Of a stretch of DNA of 64,000 bases, positions 1 to 9,753 are shown piece after piece. The notes below the pieces were generated by a model. It saw nothing but the letters and a program-made list of their open reading frames with translations, was not told the DNA's origin and did no database searches. Position 1 is the stretch's first letter; each line of letters begins with the position of its first letter. The position numbers and the translations under genes are program-made. This DNA is from Pseudomonas arsenicoxydans (GTDB taxonomy: Bacteria > Pseudomonadota > Gammaproteobacteria > Pseudomonadales > Pseudomonadaceae), in contig NZ_LT629705.1 of the NCBI RefSeq assembly GCF_900103875.1, forward strand, positions 6,271,001 to 6,335,000. The letters are read 5' to 3'.

Positions 1-823
1 GCATGTCCGGGTTGCCCAACTGCGCCAGCACCGAACCATCGATATAGTCGACCAGCGAATGAATCACGCTTTGGGGATGAATGACGACCTCTACCTGGGA
101 TGGCTTGGCATCAAACAACCAGCAGGCTTCGATCAATTCGAGCCCTTTGTTCATCATGCTGGCCGAATCAACCGAAATCTTGCGCCCCATGGACCAGTTC
201 GGGTGGGCGCACGCTTGCTCAGGGGTAACGTGTGTCAGTTCGGCCAACGGTGTCTGTCGGAATGGGCCACCAGAAGCTGTCAGCAGAATCCGACGTACAC
301 CGACCGCGCCAAGCCCACGGGCGAAATCCTGCGGCATGCACTGGAAAATCGCGTTGTGCTCACTGTCGATCGGCAGCAACACAGAACCGCTTTTGCGCAC
401 AGCCTGCATGAACAACGCACCGGACATCACCAGCGCTTCTTTGTTGGCCAGCAGGATCTTCTTGCCCGCCTCGACCGCCGCCAGGGTCGGGCGCAAGCCA
501 GCCGCACCGACGATAGCCGCCATGACCGCATCAACCTCGGGATCGGCAGCGACCTGACACAGGCCTTCCTCCCCTACCAGCACGCGGGTCGACAGACCTG
601 CAGCGCGCAAGTCGTCCTGCAGGGTCCGGGCAACGTCCACTTGCGGCACAACGGCAAATCTCGGCGTGTGACGCACGCACAAGGCCAGCAGCTCACTCAG
701 GCGGGAGAACCCGCTCAAGGCGAAAACCTGATAGCGCTCCGGATGGCGAGCGATCACATCAAGCGTGCTCAGACCAATCGAGCCTGTAGCCCCCAGAACG
801 GTAATCTGTTGCGGGCGGCTCAC
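1..823 (-). CDS. dxr: 1-deoxy-D-xylulose 5-phosphate reductoisomerase, 3' end outside window
   Basis: Second step of the non-mevalonate isoprenoid pathway: it makes 2-C-methyl-D-erythritol 4-phosphate from DXP with NADPH. The first 274 codons are present; the rest (about 120 residues in the family) lies beyond the left edge. Seen: NADPH-binding GATGSIG at residues 11-17, the metal/substrate segments LANKEAL and DSEHNAIF, and HPQSVIHS at 249-256. The start is a GTG at 823-821 followed by [16 protein letters not shown]; its last two bases are shared with the cdsA stop (GTGA, 4-base overlap), so translation is probably coupled. It is the last gene visible of the rpsB-to-dxr series. Identification is secure from the motifs. 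Confidence 0.97.
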   Translation of the reverse strand, partial: MSRPQQITVLGATGSIGLSTLDVIARHPERYQVFALSGFSRLSELLALCVRHTPRFAVVPQVDVARTLQDDLRAAGLSTRVLVGEEGLCQVAADPEVDAVMAAIVGAAGLRPTLAAVEAGKKILLANKEALVMSGALFMQAVRKSGSVLLPIDSEHNAIFQCMPQDFARGLGAVGVRRILLTASGGPFRQTPLAELTHVTPEQACAHPNWSMGRKISVDSASMMNKGLELIEACWLFDAKPSQVEVVIHPQSVIHSLVDYIDGSVLAQLGNPDM

Positions 824-1626
824 GGTACAGCCATCCACAACAGCACGGCGAATACCGGGATCGCCGCCGTCAGGCTGTCGATTCGATCCAGCACGCCGCC
901 GTGCCCTGGCAGCAGATTACTGCTGTCCTTGATCCCTGATTGACGCTTGAACATGCTCTCGGTGAGATCACCCACCACCGAGATGAACACGATCACCGCC
1001 GCACCGATAAGACCCATCAGTATCTGTACGAAACTCCAGTCACGCGCCACGCCTACGATCGCCGCAAGCACCAGACTCAGCAGCAAGCCACCGTACACGC
1101 CTTCCCAGCTCTTGCCGGGACTGACCTGCGGCGCCAGCTTGCGCTTGCCGAAGGCCCGACCGGAGAAGTACGCGCCGATATCAGCCCCCCAAACGAGCAC
1201 CATCACTGCCATGATCAGCCAGTTACCCAAAGGCTCCTGCTTGATCTGGACCAGACCTTGCCAGGCCGGCAACAGGATCAACATACCGATCACCAGTTTG
1301 CAGGCGGCACTGGCCCAGTGCTCGCTGGAACGCGGGTAAGTCAGCACCAGGTACGTCGCCACACCCCACCAAAGCACCGAAGCGCCCAGCACCCAAGGCG
1401 CGAGCCCCGGCAGGATGTGCATGATAACCAGCATGAATGCGACCACAGCCGCGTAGGCGACGCGAACCGGCTGGGCGGTGAAACCTGCCAGGCGAGCCCA
1501 TTCCCACGCACCGAGGGTCACGACCAGCCCGATGAACAGCGCAAAGCCTGTGCCTTCGAGCAGGAAAAACCCGCACAAAGCGATCGGCAGCAGGATCAGC
1601 GCGGTGATGATTCGTTGTTTAAGCAT
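820..1626 (-). CDS. cdsA: Phosphatidate cytidylyltransferase (CDP-diglyceride synthase)
   Basis: Inner-membrane enzyme that makes CDP-diacylglycerol from phosphatidic acid and CTP, the branch point for phospholipids. The 268-residue protein is almost entirely hydrophobic segments, as expected for the family. The C-terminal family signature is complete at 225-244 ([20 protein letters not shown]) followed by VLDRID, containing the conserved acidic and HGG residues; SPGKSWEG precedes it. Its ATG overlaps the uppS stop by one base (TAATG) and its stop overlaps the dxr GTG, so uppS-cdsA-dxr reads as one coupled unit. Confidence 0.97.
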   Translation of the reverse strand: MLKQRIITALILLPIALCGFFLLEGTGFALFIGLVVTLGAWEWARLAGFTAQPVRVAYAAVVAFMLVIMHILPGLAPWVLGASVLWWGVATYLVLTYPRSSEHWASAACKLVIGMLILLPAWQGLVQIKQEPLGNWLIMAVMVLVWGADIGAYFSGRAFGKRKLAPQVSPGKSWEGVYGGLLLSLVLAAIVGVARDWSFVQILMGLIGAAVIVFISVVGDLTESMFKRQSGIKDSSNLLPGHGGVLDRIDSLTAAIPVFAVLLWMAVP

Positions 1627-2381
1627 TAAACGCGGGCCCCAGCCTCGACCTGCTCGCTCGTTTTACCGAAGCGGCGCTGGCGAGAAGCGTAATCGGCCAG
1701 TGCGTTACGCATGGCGTCGTGTTTGAAGTCCGGCCAGAACAGGTCGGAGAAATACAACTCGGCGTAGGCCAGTTGCCACAGCAGGAAGTTACTGATGCGG
1801 TGTTCGCCCCCGGTGCGGATGCACAAGTCCGGCAACGGCAGGTCGCCGGTAGCCAGACAGGTCTGCAACAACTCGGGAGTGATATCCTCCGGGCGCAGAT
1901 GCCCGGCCTGAACCTCGCGCGCCAGACGCTGCGCAGCTTGCGCAATGTCCCACTGACCGCCGTAGTTGGCGGCGATCTGCAAGACGAAGCGGTTGGTACC
2001 GGCGGTCATCGCTTCGGCTTCACGCATGGCAGCCTGAAGCTCGGGATGGAAACGCGAGCGATCACCAATGATGCGCAGACTGATGTTGTTGTCGTTGAGG
2101 CGCTTGGCCTCGCGACGCAACGCCTTGAAGAACAAATCCATCAAGGCACTGACTTCATCGGCGGGGCGCTGCCAGTTCTCGCTGGAGAAGGCGAACAGGG
2201 TCAACACCTCGACCTTGGCCTCGGCGCACACCTCAATCACCGCACGAACGGCATCCACGCCCGCTTTATGACCGGCGACACCGGGCATAAAGCGTTTTTT
2301 CGCCCAGCGATTGTTCCCATCCATGATGATCGCGACATGGCGCGGCACCGCGGACGGTGCAGTCTGCTTAGTCTTTTCCAT
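1626..2381 (-). CDS. uppS: Undecaprenyl diphosphate synthase (cis-prenyltransferase)
   Basis: Condenses isopentenyl diphosphate onto farnesyl diphosphate to give the C55 lipid carrier for peptidoglycan and O-antigen. The 251-residue protein carries HVAIIMDGNNRWAKKR near the N-terminus with the catalytic Asp at 21, the FSSENWQRP segment, and the C-terminal CIRTGGEHRISNFLLWQ and FWPDF segments that bind diphosphate and end the fold. Length is normal for the family. It lies 13 bases after frr and overlaps cdsA by one base. Product and cytosolic/membrane-associated location are established for the family. Confidence 0.97.
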   Translation of the reverse strand: MEKTKQTAPSAVPRHVAIIMDGNNRWAKKRFMPGVAGHKAGVDAVRAVIEVCAEAKVEVLTLFAFSSENWQRPADEVSALMDLFFKALRREAKRLNDNNISLRIIGDRSRFHPELQAAMREAEAMTAGTNRFVLQIAANYGGQWDIAQAAQRLAREVQAGHLRPEDITPELLQTCLATGDLPLPDLCIRTGGEHRISNFLLWQLAYAELYFSDLFWPDFKHDAMRNALADYASRQRRFGKTSEQVEAGARV

Positions 2382-2394
2382 GAAAACGCGACCC

Positions 2395-2952
2395 TTATAC
2401 GGCCATCAGGTCTTTTTCTTTCTGCGCCAGATTCGCGTCGATTTCAGCCACATACTTCTTGGTCAAATCGTCGATCTCGCCAGCAGCACGACGCTCTTCG
2501 TCTTCGCTGATTTCCTTTTCCTTGACCAGATCTTTCAGCGAGCTGTTCGCATCGCGACGGATGTTGCGCACAGCGACACGGGCGTCTTCTGCAACATCAC
2601 GCGCCTGCTTGGTGAAGCCCTTGCGGGTTTCCTCAGTCAGGGCTGGCATGGAGATCAGCAACAACTCGCCCAGGTTGGTCGGGTTGAGGTTCAGACCGGC
2701 GCTACCGATGGCCTTGTCGACGGCACCCAGCATGTTGCGTTCAAAGGCAACGACTTGCAGGGTACGGGCGTCCTTGACGGTGATGTTCGCCACTTGCTTG
2801 ATCGGGGTGTCGGAACCGTAATACGGCACCATCACGCCTTCAAGAATGCTTGGGTGCGCCTGGCCGGTACGAATGCGGCCGAAGTTGTGCAGCAGCGACT
2901 CGACGGATTTCTTCATACGCTCTTGAGCGTCTTTCTTGATTTCATTGATCAT
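2395..2952 (-). CDS. frr: Ribosome recycling factor
   Basis: Splits post-termination ribosomes together with EF-G. The 185-residue protein has the canonical beginning ([18 protein letters not shown]), the [11 protein letters not shown] segment and the C-terminal long helix region rich in charged residues. Length equals the family standard of about 185. The ATG overlaps the pyrH stop (ATGA), as in many gammaproteobacteria, indicating coupled translation in the pyrH-frr pair. Confidence 0.98.
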   Translation of the reverse strand: MINEIKKDAQERMKKSVESLLHNFGRIRTGQAHPSILEGVMVPYYGSDTPIKQVANITVKDARTLQVVAFERNMLGAVDKAIGSAGLNLNPTNLGELLLISMPALTEETRKGFTKQARDVAEDARVAVRNIRRDANSSLKDLVKEKEISEDEERRAAGEIDDLTKKYVAEIDANLAQKEKDLMAV

Positions 2953-3692
2953 TGTTGGCCTTCCTCGATCAGGGTCCCTTCAGCGCCGCCATGCACGATG
3001 TTCAGCAGGGCGCCGGGCTTGTTCATGTTAAAGACGCGCAACGGCATCTTGTGGTCGCGGCACAGGCAAATGGCCGTCAGATCCATCACGCCCAGCTTGC
3101 GATCCAGCACTTCATCGTAAGTCAGATGATCGAACTTCTCGGCATGCGGGTCTTTGAATGGATCTGCAGTGTAAACGCCATCGACCTTGGTCGCCTTGAG
3201 CACAACATCGGCGTCGATTTCGATTGCACGCAGACAGGCTGCCGAATCCGTAGTAAAGAACGGATTGCCAGTACCGGCCGCGAAGATAACAACCTCTTTG
3301 GCGTTCAAGTGGCGCATCGCTTTGCGGCGATCATAGTGATCCGTCACACCCACCATGGAAATGGCCGACATCACGATGGCCGAGATATTGGCACGTTCCA
3401 GCGCATCGCGCATGGCCAGGGCGTTCATCACAGTGGCCAGCATGCCCATGTGGTCGCCAGTCACCCGATCCATGCCGGCCGCGCTCAGCGCTGCACCGCG
3501 AAACAGGTTGCCGCCGCCAATCACCAGGCCGACCTGAACACCGATACCGACCAGTTGGCCGACTTCAAGCGCCATGCGATCCAGAACCTTGGGATCGATC
3601 CCGAACTCTTCGGACCCCATCAGGGCCTCGCCGCTAAGCTTGAGTAGAATGCGTTTATAGCGAGCCTGATAACCACTGCCCTGCTGAGCCAT
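2949..3692 (-). CDS. pyrH: Uridylate kinase (UMP kinase)
   Basis: Phosphorylates UMP to UDP in pyrimidine nucleotide synthesis; member of the amino-acid kinase fold. Visible features are [14 protein letters not shown] at residues 13-26 (phosphate binding), the glycine-rich [26 protein letters not shown] and [15 protein letters not shown]. Length 247 is normal. The start ATG is preceded on the minus strand by an AGGAGA stretch 6-12 bases upstream. It follows tsf after a spacer of about 200 bases that holds a terminator-like hairpin, so pyrH-frr-uppS-cdsA-dxr may have its own promoter. Confidence 0.97.
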   Translation of the reverse strand: MAQQGSGYQARYKRILLKLSGEALMGSEEFGIDPKVLDRMALEVGQLVGIGVQVGLVIGGGNLFRGAALSAAGMDRVTGDHMGMLATVMNALAMRDALERANISAIVMSAISMVGVTDHYDRRKAMRHLNAKEVVIFAAGTGNPFFTTDSAACLRAIEIDADVVLKATKVDGVYTADPFKDPHAEKFDHLTYDEVLDRKLGVMDLTAICLCRDHKMPLRVFNMNKPGALLNIVHGGAEGTLIEEGQQ

Positions 3693-3846
3693 TGCGAATC
3701 TCTCCTGCGGCGTATTTTAAAAATTCTTTGCGAGCTGTTTACAGCTGGCGTTCACTCTAGCTTGGCGCTGCTTCAGCGCCATCGGAACATGGCTTTGTAA
3801 GCCAGTTCCAAACGGAAACCAATTAAAAATTGGTGCCCCATCTGAA

Positions 3847-3878
3847 AAGAGGCTGCGCGCGTAAGCGGGCAGCCTCTT
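3847..3878 (-). terminator. Hairpin downstream of tsf
   Basis: AAGAGGCTG at 3847-3855 pairs with CAGCCTCTT at 3870-3878; on the minus strand the stem is followed by TTCAGATGGGG. It lies 24 bases past the tsf stop. A second A+T-rich hairpin, CCAATT/AATTGG at 3819-3833, follows it. No long U-tract, so partial read-through to pyrH is possible. Confidence 0.55.
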
Positions 3879-3901
3879 CAGGGCGACAGTTGAAAACTGT
3901 C

Positions 3902-4765
3902 TTATTGCTTGGCGGCAGCCAGCTGGGCAGCAACTTCTTCAGCGAAGTTGTCGACCGGCTTCTCGATGCCTTCGCCTACTTTGAAGTAGGTGAAAGAAAC
4001 GATTTCTGCACCGGCCTTCTTGGCCAGTTCGCCAACCTTGATTTCAGGGTTCTTGACGAACGCCTGCTCAACCAGGCTTGCTTCGGCCAGGAACTTGCTG
4101 ATACGGCCTTTGACCATGTTCTCAACAATGTTTTCTGGCTTGCCTTTGATTTTTTCTTCGTTCAGCTGCAGGAACACAGCTTTTTCACGCTCGATCGCTT
4201 CAGCCGAAACTTCCGAAGGCAGCAGGAACTCAGGGTTGCTGGCCGCTACGTGCATAGCGATGTCTTTGGCCAGTTCAACGTTGCCGCCTTTCAGGACAAC
4301 TGCAACACCGATTTTGTTGCCGTGCAGGTAACCACCAACAACGTCACCTTCAACGCGTACCAGGCGACGGATGTTGACGTTTTCGCCAACCTTGCCAACC
4401 AGTACCAGGCGATCAGCCTCTTGTGCGGCGATCAGCGGAGCGACGTCAGTCAGTTTGTCGACGAACGCTTTTTCAACGCTAGCAGCAACAAATGCCTTGA
4501 AGTCGTCCTGCAGGGCCAGGAAGTCAGTCTGCGAGTTTACTTCCAGCAGAACAGCAGATTTGCCGTCTTCTTTCAGAGCGATAGCGCCTTCAGCAGCCAC
4601 GTTGCCTGCTTTCTTGGCAGCCTTGATGGCGCCGGAAGCACGCATATCATCAATGGCTTTTTCGATGTCGCCGTCAGCCTTTTCCAGGGCTTTCTTGCAA
4701 TCCATCATGCCTTCGCCGGTACGCTCACGCAGTTCTTTAACCAACGCTGCAGTAATTGCTGCCAT
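3902..4765 (-). CDS. tsf: Translation elongation factor Ts
   Basis: Nucleotide-exchange factor for EF-Tu. I place the start at the ATG ending at 4765, giving 287 residues beginning MAAITAALVKELRERTGEGM, because this is the family N-terminus and an AGAGGA ribosome-binding site sits about 9 bases upstream; an in-frame upstream ATG at 4798 would add 11 residues not seen in the family. The KALEKADGD segment and NSQTDFLA motif are present. It is the second gene of the rpsB-tsf pair, with a perfect hairpin between them. Confidence 0.97.
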   Translation of the reverse strand: MAAITAALVKELRERTGEGMMDCKKALEKADGDIEKAIDDMRASGAIKAAKKAGNVAAEGAIALKEDGKSAVLLEVNSQTDFLALQDDFKAFVAASVEKAFVDKLTDVAPLIAAQEADRLVLVGKVGENVNIRRLVRVEGDVVGGYLHGNKIGVAVVLKGGNVELAKDIAMHVAASNPEFLLPSEVSAEAIEREKAVFLQLNEEKIKGKPENIVENMVKGRISKFLAEASLVEQAFVKNPEIKVGELAKKAGAEIVSFTYFKVGEGIEKPVDNFAEEVAAQLAAAKQ

Positions 4766-4902
4766 TTTCAAAATCCTCTTGGATAGGTTTTCAACCATTC
4801 CACCCGATCGAACGGGCGATCAATTCTTCCCGAACCACCGTTGTAAGCCGCTGCACGTTACAGAAGCTGTAGCTGCGCTACCGACAAACGGTTTTCGAGG
4901 TG

Positions 4903-4931
4903 GCAAAAAGGGGGCCAAGCCCCCTTTTTGC
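4903..4931 (-). terminator. Perfect hairpin between rpsB and tsf (attenuator-like)
   Basis: GCAAAAAGGGGG at 4903-4914 is the exact reverse complement of 4920-4931, with a 5-base loop. On the minus strand the descending arm ends CCCCCTTTTTGCC, so it works as a rho-independent terminator 27 bases after the rpsB stop. Because A and T tracts flank the G/C core, it could act in both directions. It would make tsf expression depend on read-through. Confidence 0.75.
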
Positions 4932-4957
4932 TTACTGAGTCAACGCCTAGGCGCTAA

Positions 4958-5695
4958 TTACTCAGCTGCAGCTGCCGGAGCTTCTTCAGCGAACTGCTCG
5001 GTGCCACCAGCAACGTGGTTGCGACCGCGGATAACAGCGTCAGCCATCGAACCCATGTACAGCTGGATAGCGCGGATTGCGTCATCGTTGCCTGGGATGA
5101 TGTAGTCAACGCCTTCCGGGCTGCTGTTGGTATCGACTACGCCGATAACCGGGATACCCAGCTTGTTGGCTTCGGTGATCGCGATGCGCTCGTGATCAAC
5201 GTCGATAACGAACAGTGCGTCTGGCAGACCGCCCATGTCCTTGATACCACCCAGGGAACGATCGAGCTTCTCAAGATCGCGAGTGCGCATCAGCGCTTCT
5301 TTCTTGGTCAGCTTGGCGAAAGTACCGTCTTCGGCTTGCACTTCAAGGTCACGCAGACGCTTGATGGAAGCACGGATGGTTTTGAAGTTGGTCAGCATGC
5401 CGCCCAACCAGCGGTGATCGACGTACGGCGAACCGCAACGTGCTGCTTCTTCAGCAACGATCTTGCCAGCGGAACGCTTGGTGCCGACGAACAGAATCTT
5501 GTTTTTGCCCTGGGCCAGGCGCTCTACGAAAGTCAGAGCTTCGTTGAACATTGGCAGGGTTTTTTCAAGGTTGATGATGTGAATCTTGTTACGAGCGCCG
5601 AAAATGTACTTACCCATTTTCGGGTTCCAGTAACGGGTCTGGTGACCGAAGTGCACACCGGCCTTCAGCATATCGCGCATGTTGACTTGGGACAT
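4958..5695 (-). CDS. rpsB: 30S ribosomal protein S2
   Basis: Structural protein of the small subunit. The 245-residue protein begins [20 protein letters not shown] and has the family segments [46 protein letters not shown] and [11 protein letters not shown]. The C-terminal tail is Ala/Glu rich. Known autoregulation by S2 binding its leader in gammaproteobacteria fits the long leader here (see next entry). Head gene of the rpsB-tsf unit and divergent from map. Confidence 0.98.
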   Translation of the reverse strand: MSQVNMRDMLKAGVHFGHQTRYWNPKMGKYIFGARNKIHIINLEKTLPMFNEALTFVERLAQGKNKILFVGTKRSAGKIVAEEAARCGSPYVDHRWLGGMLTNFKTIRASIKRLRDLEVQAEDGTFAKLTKKEALMRTRDLEKLDRSLGGIKDMGGLPDALFVIDVDHERIAITEANKLGIPVIGVVDTNSSPEGVDYIIPGNDDAIRAIQLYMGSMADAVIRGRNHVAGGTEQFAEEAPAAAAE

Positions 5696-6068
5696 GATAG
5701 TTCCTTAATAAGTCGGGTTTGGCCTCCACGTATCCCAATGACCAACCAGCAGCATCAGCTGAAGGCACCCAGGTCATCGTGTCGACACGTGTGTGGATTT
5801 AAGCCTTTCGGGGTATCCCCGGAAAGCGGCGCATTTTATATCACAGGGATGCAAAAAACGGAACCCGGATTCTCAATTCGTGACACGCACCTTCATGCGC
5901 GCCCTTGGAATCGCTCAAGATTGCACCAAACTATAGAGAGAAGCGACGTACAGAGGCTCAGATTTGCGCTGATCGTCTGTTAGAATCGCGTTTTTAAGGG
6001 TCGCGAAGATCGATCGCGCATTGCCCATTTCGTTTTAGCGAGCGCCATCGAGCGCAGAGAGAGCCTGT
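5696..6068. other. Divergent rpsB/map intergenic region (373 bases)
   Basis: Holds the leaders and promoters of two divergent genes and no ORF that I believe. On the minus (rpsB) strand a G+C-rich hairpin lies at about 5803-5826 (GGGG/CCCC core flanked by CTTTC/GAAAG with one bulge), in the position of the known S2-binding autoregulatory leader; TATAGT at about 5933 (minus) is a candidate -10. On the plus strand TAGAAT at 5981-5986 is a candidate -10 for map with no good -35. Assignments of promoters are inference. Confidence 0.4.
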
Positions 6069-6851
6069 ATGACCGTCACCCTCAAAACCCCCGAGGACAT
6101 TGCAAAGATGCGTGTCGCCGGCAAACTGGCCGCCGATGTGCTGGAAATGATTGCCGAACATGTCAAGCCGGGCATCACCACCGACGAACTGGACCGCATC
6201 TGCCACGACTATATCGTCAACGAGCAGAAAGCCATCCCTGCCCCGCTCAACTACAAAGGCTTCCCCAAGTCGATCTGCACCTCGATCAACCATGTCGTCT
6301 GCCATGGCATCCCGAACGACAAGCCGCTCAAAGATGGTGACACGCTGAACATCGATGTCACCGTTATCAAAGACGGCTACCACGGCGACACCAGCCGAAT
6401 GTTCCACGTCGGCACCGTGCCGGTCTGGGCCGAGCGTCTGTCGCAGGTCACCCAGGAATGCATGTACAAGGCGATCGAACTGGTCAAGCCTGGCTGCCGC
6501 CTGGGCGACATTGGCGAAGTCATTCAGAAACACGCTGAAAAGAACGGTTTCTCGGTGGTTCGCGAGTTCTGCGGCCACGGCATCGGCAAAGTCTTCCACG
6601 AAGAGCCGCAGATCCTACACTACGGCCGCGCCGGCACCGGCATGGAGCTCAAAGCGGGCATGACCTTCACCATCGAGCCGATGATCAACCAGGGCAAGGC
6701 GGACACCAAGGTGCTGGGCGACGGCTGGACCGCGATCACCAAGGATCGCAAGCTCTCCGCGCAGTGGGAACACACCCTGCTGGTAACCGAAACCGGTTAC
6801 GAGATCTTCACCCTGCGCGCCGACGACACCATCCCGCGCGTTTCGGCCTGA
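6069..6851 (+). CDS. map: Type I methionine aminopeptidase
   Basis: Removes the N-terminal Met from nascent proteins. In the 260-residue protein all five metal ligands expected of the pita-bread fold can be placed: D96 and D107 (in NIDVTVIKDGYHGDTSRMF), H170 (CGHGIGKVFHEEP), E203 (FTIEP) and E234 (QWEHT), and the substrate His at 79 (NHVVCHGIP). Length is normal. It is divergent from rpsB, a common gammaproteobacterial arrangement, and is followed after 45 bases by glnD. Confidence 0.97.
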   Translation: MTVTLKTPEDIAKMRVAGKLAADVLEMIAEHVKPGITTDELDRICHDYIVNEQKAIPAPLNYKGFPKSICTSINHVVCHGIPNDKPLKDGDTLNIDVTVIKDGYHGDTSRMFHVGTVPVWAERLSQVTQECMYKAIELVKPGCRLGDIGEVIQKHAEKNGFSVVREFCGHGIGKVFHEEPQILHYGRAGTGMELKAGMTFTIEPMINQGKADTKVLGDGWTAITKDRKLSAQWEHTLLVTETGYEIFTLRADDTIPRVSA

Positions 6852-6896
6852 TCCGAACCGCGCAGTTCTCAGCTTTATAGACAGGAATGCCAATCG

Positions 6897-9599
6897 ATGC
6901 CGCAGGTGGATCCCGAACTCTTCGACCGCGGCCAGTTCCAGGCTGAACTGGCCCTGAAGGCAAGCCCGATCGCGGCCTTCAAGAAGGCGATTCGTCAGGC
7001 CCGCGAGGTGCTCGACGGGCGCTTTCGCAGCGGCCGCGACATTCGCCGGTTGATCGAGGATCGCGCCTGGTTCGTCGATAACATCCTGCAAAAGGCCTGG
7101 GAGCAGTTCAACTGGAGCGAAGACGCCGACATCGCGCTGGTCGCGGTCGGCGGCTACGGTCGTGGCGAGTTGCACCCTTATTCCGACATCGACCTGCTGA
7201 TCCTGCTCGACAGCGCCGATCACGAAATCTTCCGTGATTCCATCGAGCGTTTCCTGACGCTGTTGTGGGACATCGGCCTGGAGGTCGGTCAGAGCGTTCG
7301 TTCCGTGGACGAATGCGCCGTTGAGGCCCGGGCCGACCTGACGGTGGTCACCAACCTGATGGAAAGCCGCACCATCTGCGGTCCGGAACGTTTGCGCCAG
7401 CGCATGCTCGACGTCACCAGCACCGCGCACATGTGGCCAAGCAAGGACTTCTTCCTGGCAAAACGCGCCGAGCAAAAGGCCCGTCACCACAAATACAACG
7501 ACACCGAATACAACCTGGAACCCAACGTCAAAGGTTCACCCGGCGGCCTGCGCGATATCCAGACGATTCTGTGGGTGGCCCGTCGCGAGTACGGCACTCT
7601 GAACCTGCGAGCCCTGGCAGGCGAAGGCTTCCTGGTGGAGAGTGAAAACGCCCTGCTGGCCTCGTCCCAGGAATTCTTGTGGAAGGTTCGCTACGCGCTG
7701 CACATGCTTGCCGGCCGCTCCGAAGACCGCTTGCTGTTCGACCACCAGCGTTCGATCGCCGGGCTGTTGGGTTTCGAAGGCGATGACGCCAAGCAAGCCA
7801 TCGAAAACTTCATGCAGCAGTATTACCGGGTGGTCATGAGCATTGCCCAGCTCAGCGACCTGATCATCCAGCACTTCGAAGAAGTCATTCTCGCCCCGGA
7901 AGATCAAGCGCCACCGCAGCCGATCAACTCGCGATTCCAGCTGCACGACGGTTACATCGAAGCGCGTAACGACAACGTATTCCGCCGCACGCCGTTCGCC
8001 ATGCTCGAGATTTTCGTGCTGATGGCCCAGCAGCCGGAAATCAAAGGTGTGCGCGCCGACACCATTCGCCTGCTGCGCGAACATCGCCACCTGATCGACG
8101 ACAATTTCCGCAACGACATTCGCAATACCAGCCTGTTCATCGAGCTGTTCAAGTGCAAGATCGGTATCCACCGCAACCTGCGCCGGATGAACCGTTACGG
8201 CATTCTCGGCCGTTATCTGCCGGAGTTCGGCTTCATCGTCGGGCAGATGCAGCACGACCTGTTCCACATCTATACGGTCGACGCTCACACCCTGAATCTG
8301 ATCAAGCACCTGCGTAAGTTGCAGTACACACAGGTGTCGGAAAAATTCCCGCTGGCCAGCAAGCTCATGGGCAAATTGCCCAAGCCCGAGCTGATTTACC
8401 TCGCCGGCCTTTACCACGACATCGGCAAGGGCCGGCATGGCGATCACTCGGAAATCGGCGCGGTGGATGCCGAAGCTTTTTGCCAACGCCATCAGTTGCC
8501 CGTGTGGGACAGCCGCCTGATCGTCTGGCTGGTGCAGAACCACCTGGTGATGTCGACCACCGCCCAGCGCAAGGACTTGTCCGACCCGCAGGTCATCCAT
8601 GACTTCGCCCAGATCGTTGGCGACGAAACCCGTCTTGATTACCTGTATGTGCTGACCGTCGCCGACATCAACGCCACCAACCCGACCTTGTGGAATTCCT
8701 GGCGCGCCAGCCTTTTGCGCCAGCTCTACACCGAAACCAAGCGCGCCTTGCGCCGTGGCCTGGAAAACCCCGTGGATCGGGAAATGCAGATCCGCCAAAC
8801 CCAGAGCGCCGCCCTGGACATCCTGGTGCGCGGCGGGACCGATCCGGACGATGTCGAACAGCTGTGGTCGCAACTGGGCGACGACTACTTCCTGCGTCAC
8901 ACCGCCGGCGACGTAGCCTGGCATACCGACGCGATCCTCCAGCAACCCGCTGGCGGCGGGCCGCTGGTGCTGATCAAGGAAACCACCCAGCGCGAATTCG
9001 AGGGTGGCACACAGATCTTCATTTATGCCCCCGATCAACACGACTTCTTCGCCGTGACCGTGGCCGCAATGGACCAGCTCAACCTGAACATTCACGACGC
9101 TCGGGTTATTACGTCCAGCAGCCAGTTCACCCTCGACACCTACATCGTGCTCGATACCGACGGCGACTCGATCGGCGACAACCCGGCGCGGGTCAAACAG
9201 ATCCGTGAAGGCCTGACCGAAGCCCTGCGCAACCCCGACGATTACCCGACAATCATCCAGCGCCGCGTACCGCGCCAGCTCAAGCATTTCGCGTTCGCGC
9301 CACAGGTGACGATCCATAACGACGCCCAACGTCCGGTGACCGTGCTGGAGCTCAGCGCACCCGACCGCCCGGGCTTGCTGGCGCGCATTGGCACGATCTT
9401 CCTGGAGTTCGATCTGTCGCTGCAAAACGCCAAGATTGCGACCCTTGGCGAGCGGGTGGAAGACGTGTTCTTCATCACCGACGCGCACAACCAGCCGTTG
9501 TCAGACCCGCTGCTGTGCACCCGTTTGCAGGATGCAATCGTTGAACAGCTGACCGTCAGTAACGAACCCGAGATCAAGCTGTCACGTCTCAGTATCTGA
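6897..9599 (+). CDS. glnD: Bifunctional PII uridylyltransferase / uridylyl-removing enzyme
   Basis: Nitrogen sensor: uridylylates and deuridylylates the PII protein in response to glutamine. Domains seen in the 900-residue protein: nucleotidyltransferase with [16 protein letters not shown] at 85-100, central HD hydrolase domain with [16 protein letters not shown] from residue 506, and two C-terminal ACT domains (about 708-790 and 816-900, e.g. [16 protein letters not shown]). Length matches the Pseudomonas family. Same strand and 45 bases after map, and upstream of dapC across a REP pair. Confidence 0.97.
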   Translation: MPQVDPELFDRGQFQAELALKASPIAAFKKAIRQAREVLDGRFRSGRDIRRLIEDRAWFVDNILQKAWEQFNWSEDADIALVAVGGYGRGELHPYSDIDLLILLDSADHEIFRDSIERFLTLLWDIGLEVGQSVRSVDECAVEARADLTVVTNLMESRTICGPERLRQRMLDVTSTAHMWPSKDFFLAKRAEQKARHHKYNDTEYNLEPNVKGSPGGLRDIQTILWVARREYGTLNLRALAGEGFLVESENALLASSQEFLWKVRYALHMLAGRSEDRLLFDHQRSIAGLLGFEGDDAKQAIENFMQQYYRVVMSIAQLSDLIIQHFEEVILAPEDQAPPQPINSRFQLHDGYIEARNDNVFRRTPFAMLEIFVLMAQQPEIKGVRADTIRLLREHRHLIDDNFRNDIRNTSLFIELFKCKIGIHRNLRRMNRYGILGRYLPEFGFIVGQMQHDLFHIYTVDAHTLNLIKHLRKLQYTQVSEKFPLASKLMGKLPKPELIYLAGLYHDIGKGRHGDHSEIGAVDAEAFCQRHQLPVWDSRLIVWLVQNHLVMSTTAQRKDLSDPQVIHDFAQIVGDETRLDYLYVLTVADINATNPTLWNSWRASLLRQLYTETKRALRRGLENPVDREMQIRQTQSAALDILVRGGTDPDDVEQLWSQLGDDYFLRHTAGDVAWHTDAILQQPAGGGPLVLIKETTQREFEGGTQIFIYAPDQHDFFAVTVAAMDQLNLNIHDARVITSSSQFTLDTYIVLDTDGDSIGDNPARVKQIREGLTEALRNPDDYPTIIQRRVPRQLKHFAFAPQVTIHNDAQRPVTVLELSAPDRPGLLARIGTIFLEFDLSLQNAKIATLGERVEDVFFITDAHNQPLSDPLLCTRLQDAIVEQLTVSNEPEIKLSRLSI

Positions 9600-9632
9600 A
9601 TTAACAAATTTCCCCCTGTGGGAACGAGCCCC

Positions 9633-9720
9633 TGTGGGAGCGGGCTTGCCTGCGATAGCATCACCTCGGTGCATCTGACACACCGAGGCGCCTGAATCGC
9701 GGGCAAGCCCGACTCCCACA
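9633..9720. repeat. Inverted pair of REP sequences (REPIN) after glnD
   Basis: A plus-oriented REP (9633-9656, TGTGGGAGCGGGCTTGCC core) and a minus-oriented one (9697-9720) enclose an inner hairpin CCTCGGTG/CACCGAGG at 9664-9691. A further partial copy (GCTCGCTCCCACA) follows at about 9726-9738. Known class of short palindromic elements in fluorescent pseudomonads; may also serve as 3' boundary of glnD mRNA. Confidence 0.85.
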
Positions 9721-9753
9721 CAAAGCTCGCTCCCACATTGAACGAGGCCCCGC

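Noticed and set aside
59..943. Plus-strand open frame at the left edge
   Set aside because: Antisense to dxr, whose NADPH, metal and HPQS motifs are clear on the minus strand.
7536..9488. 650-codon open frame antisense to glnD
   Set aside because: No recognisable domain, no RBS, and fully inside glnD.
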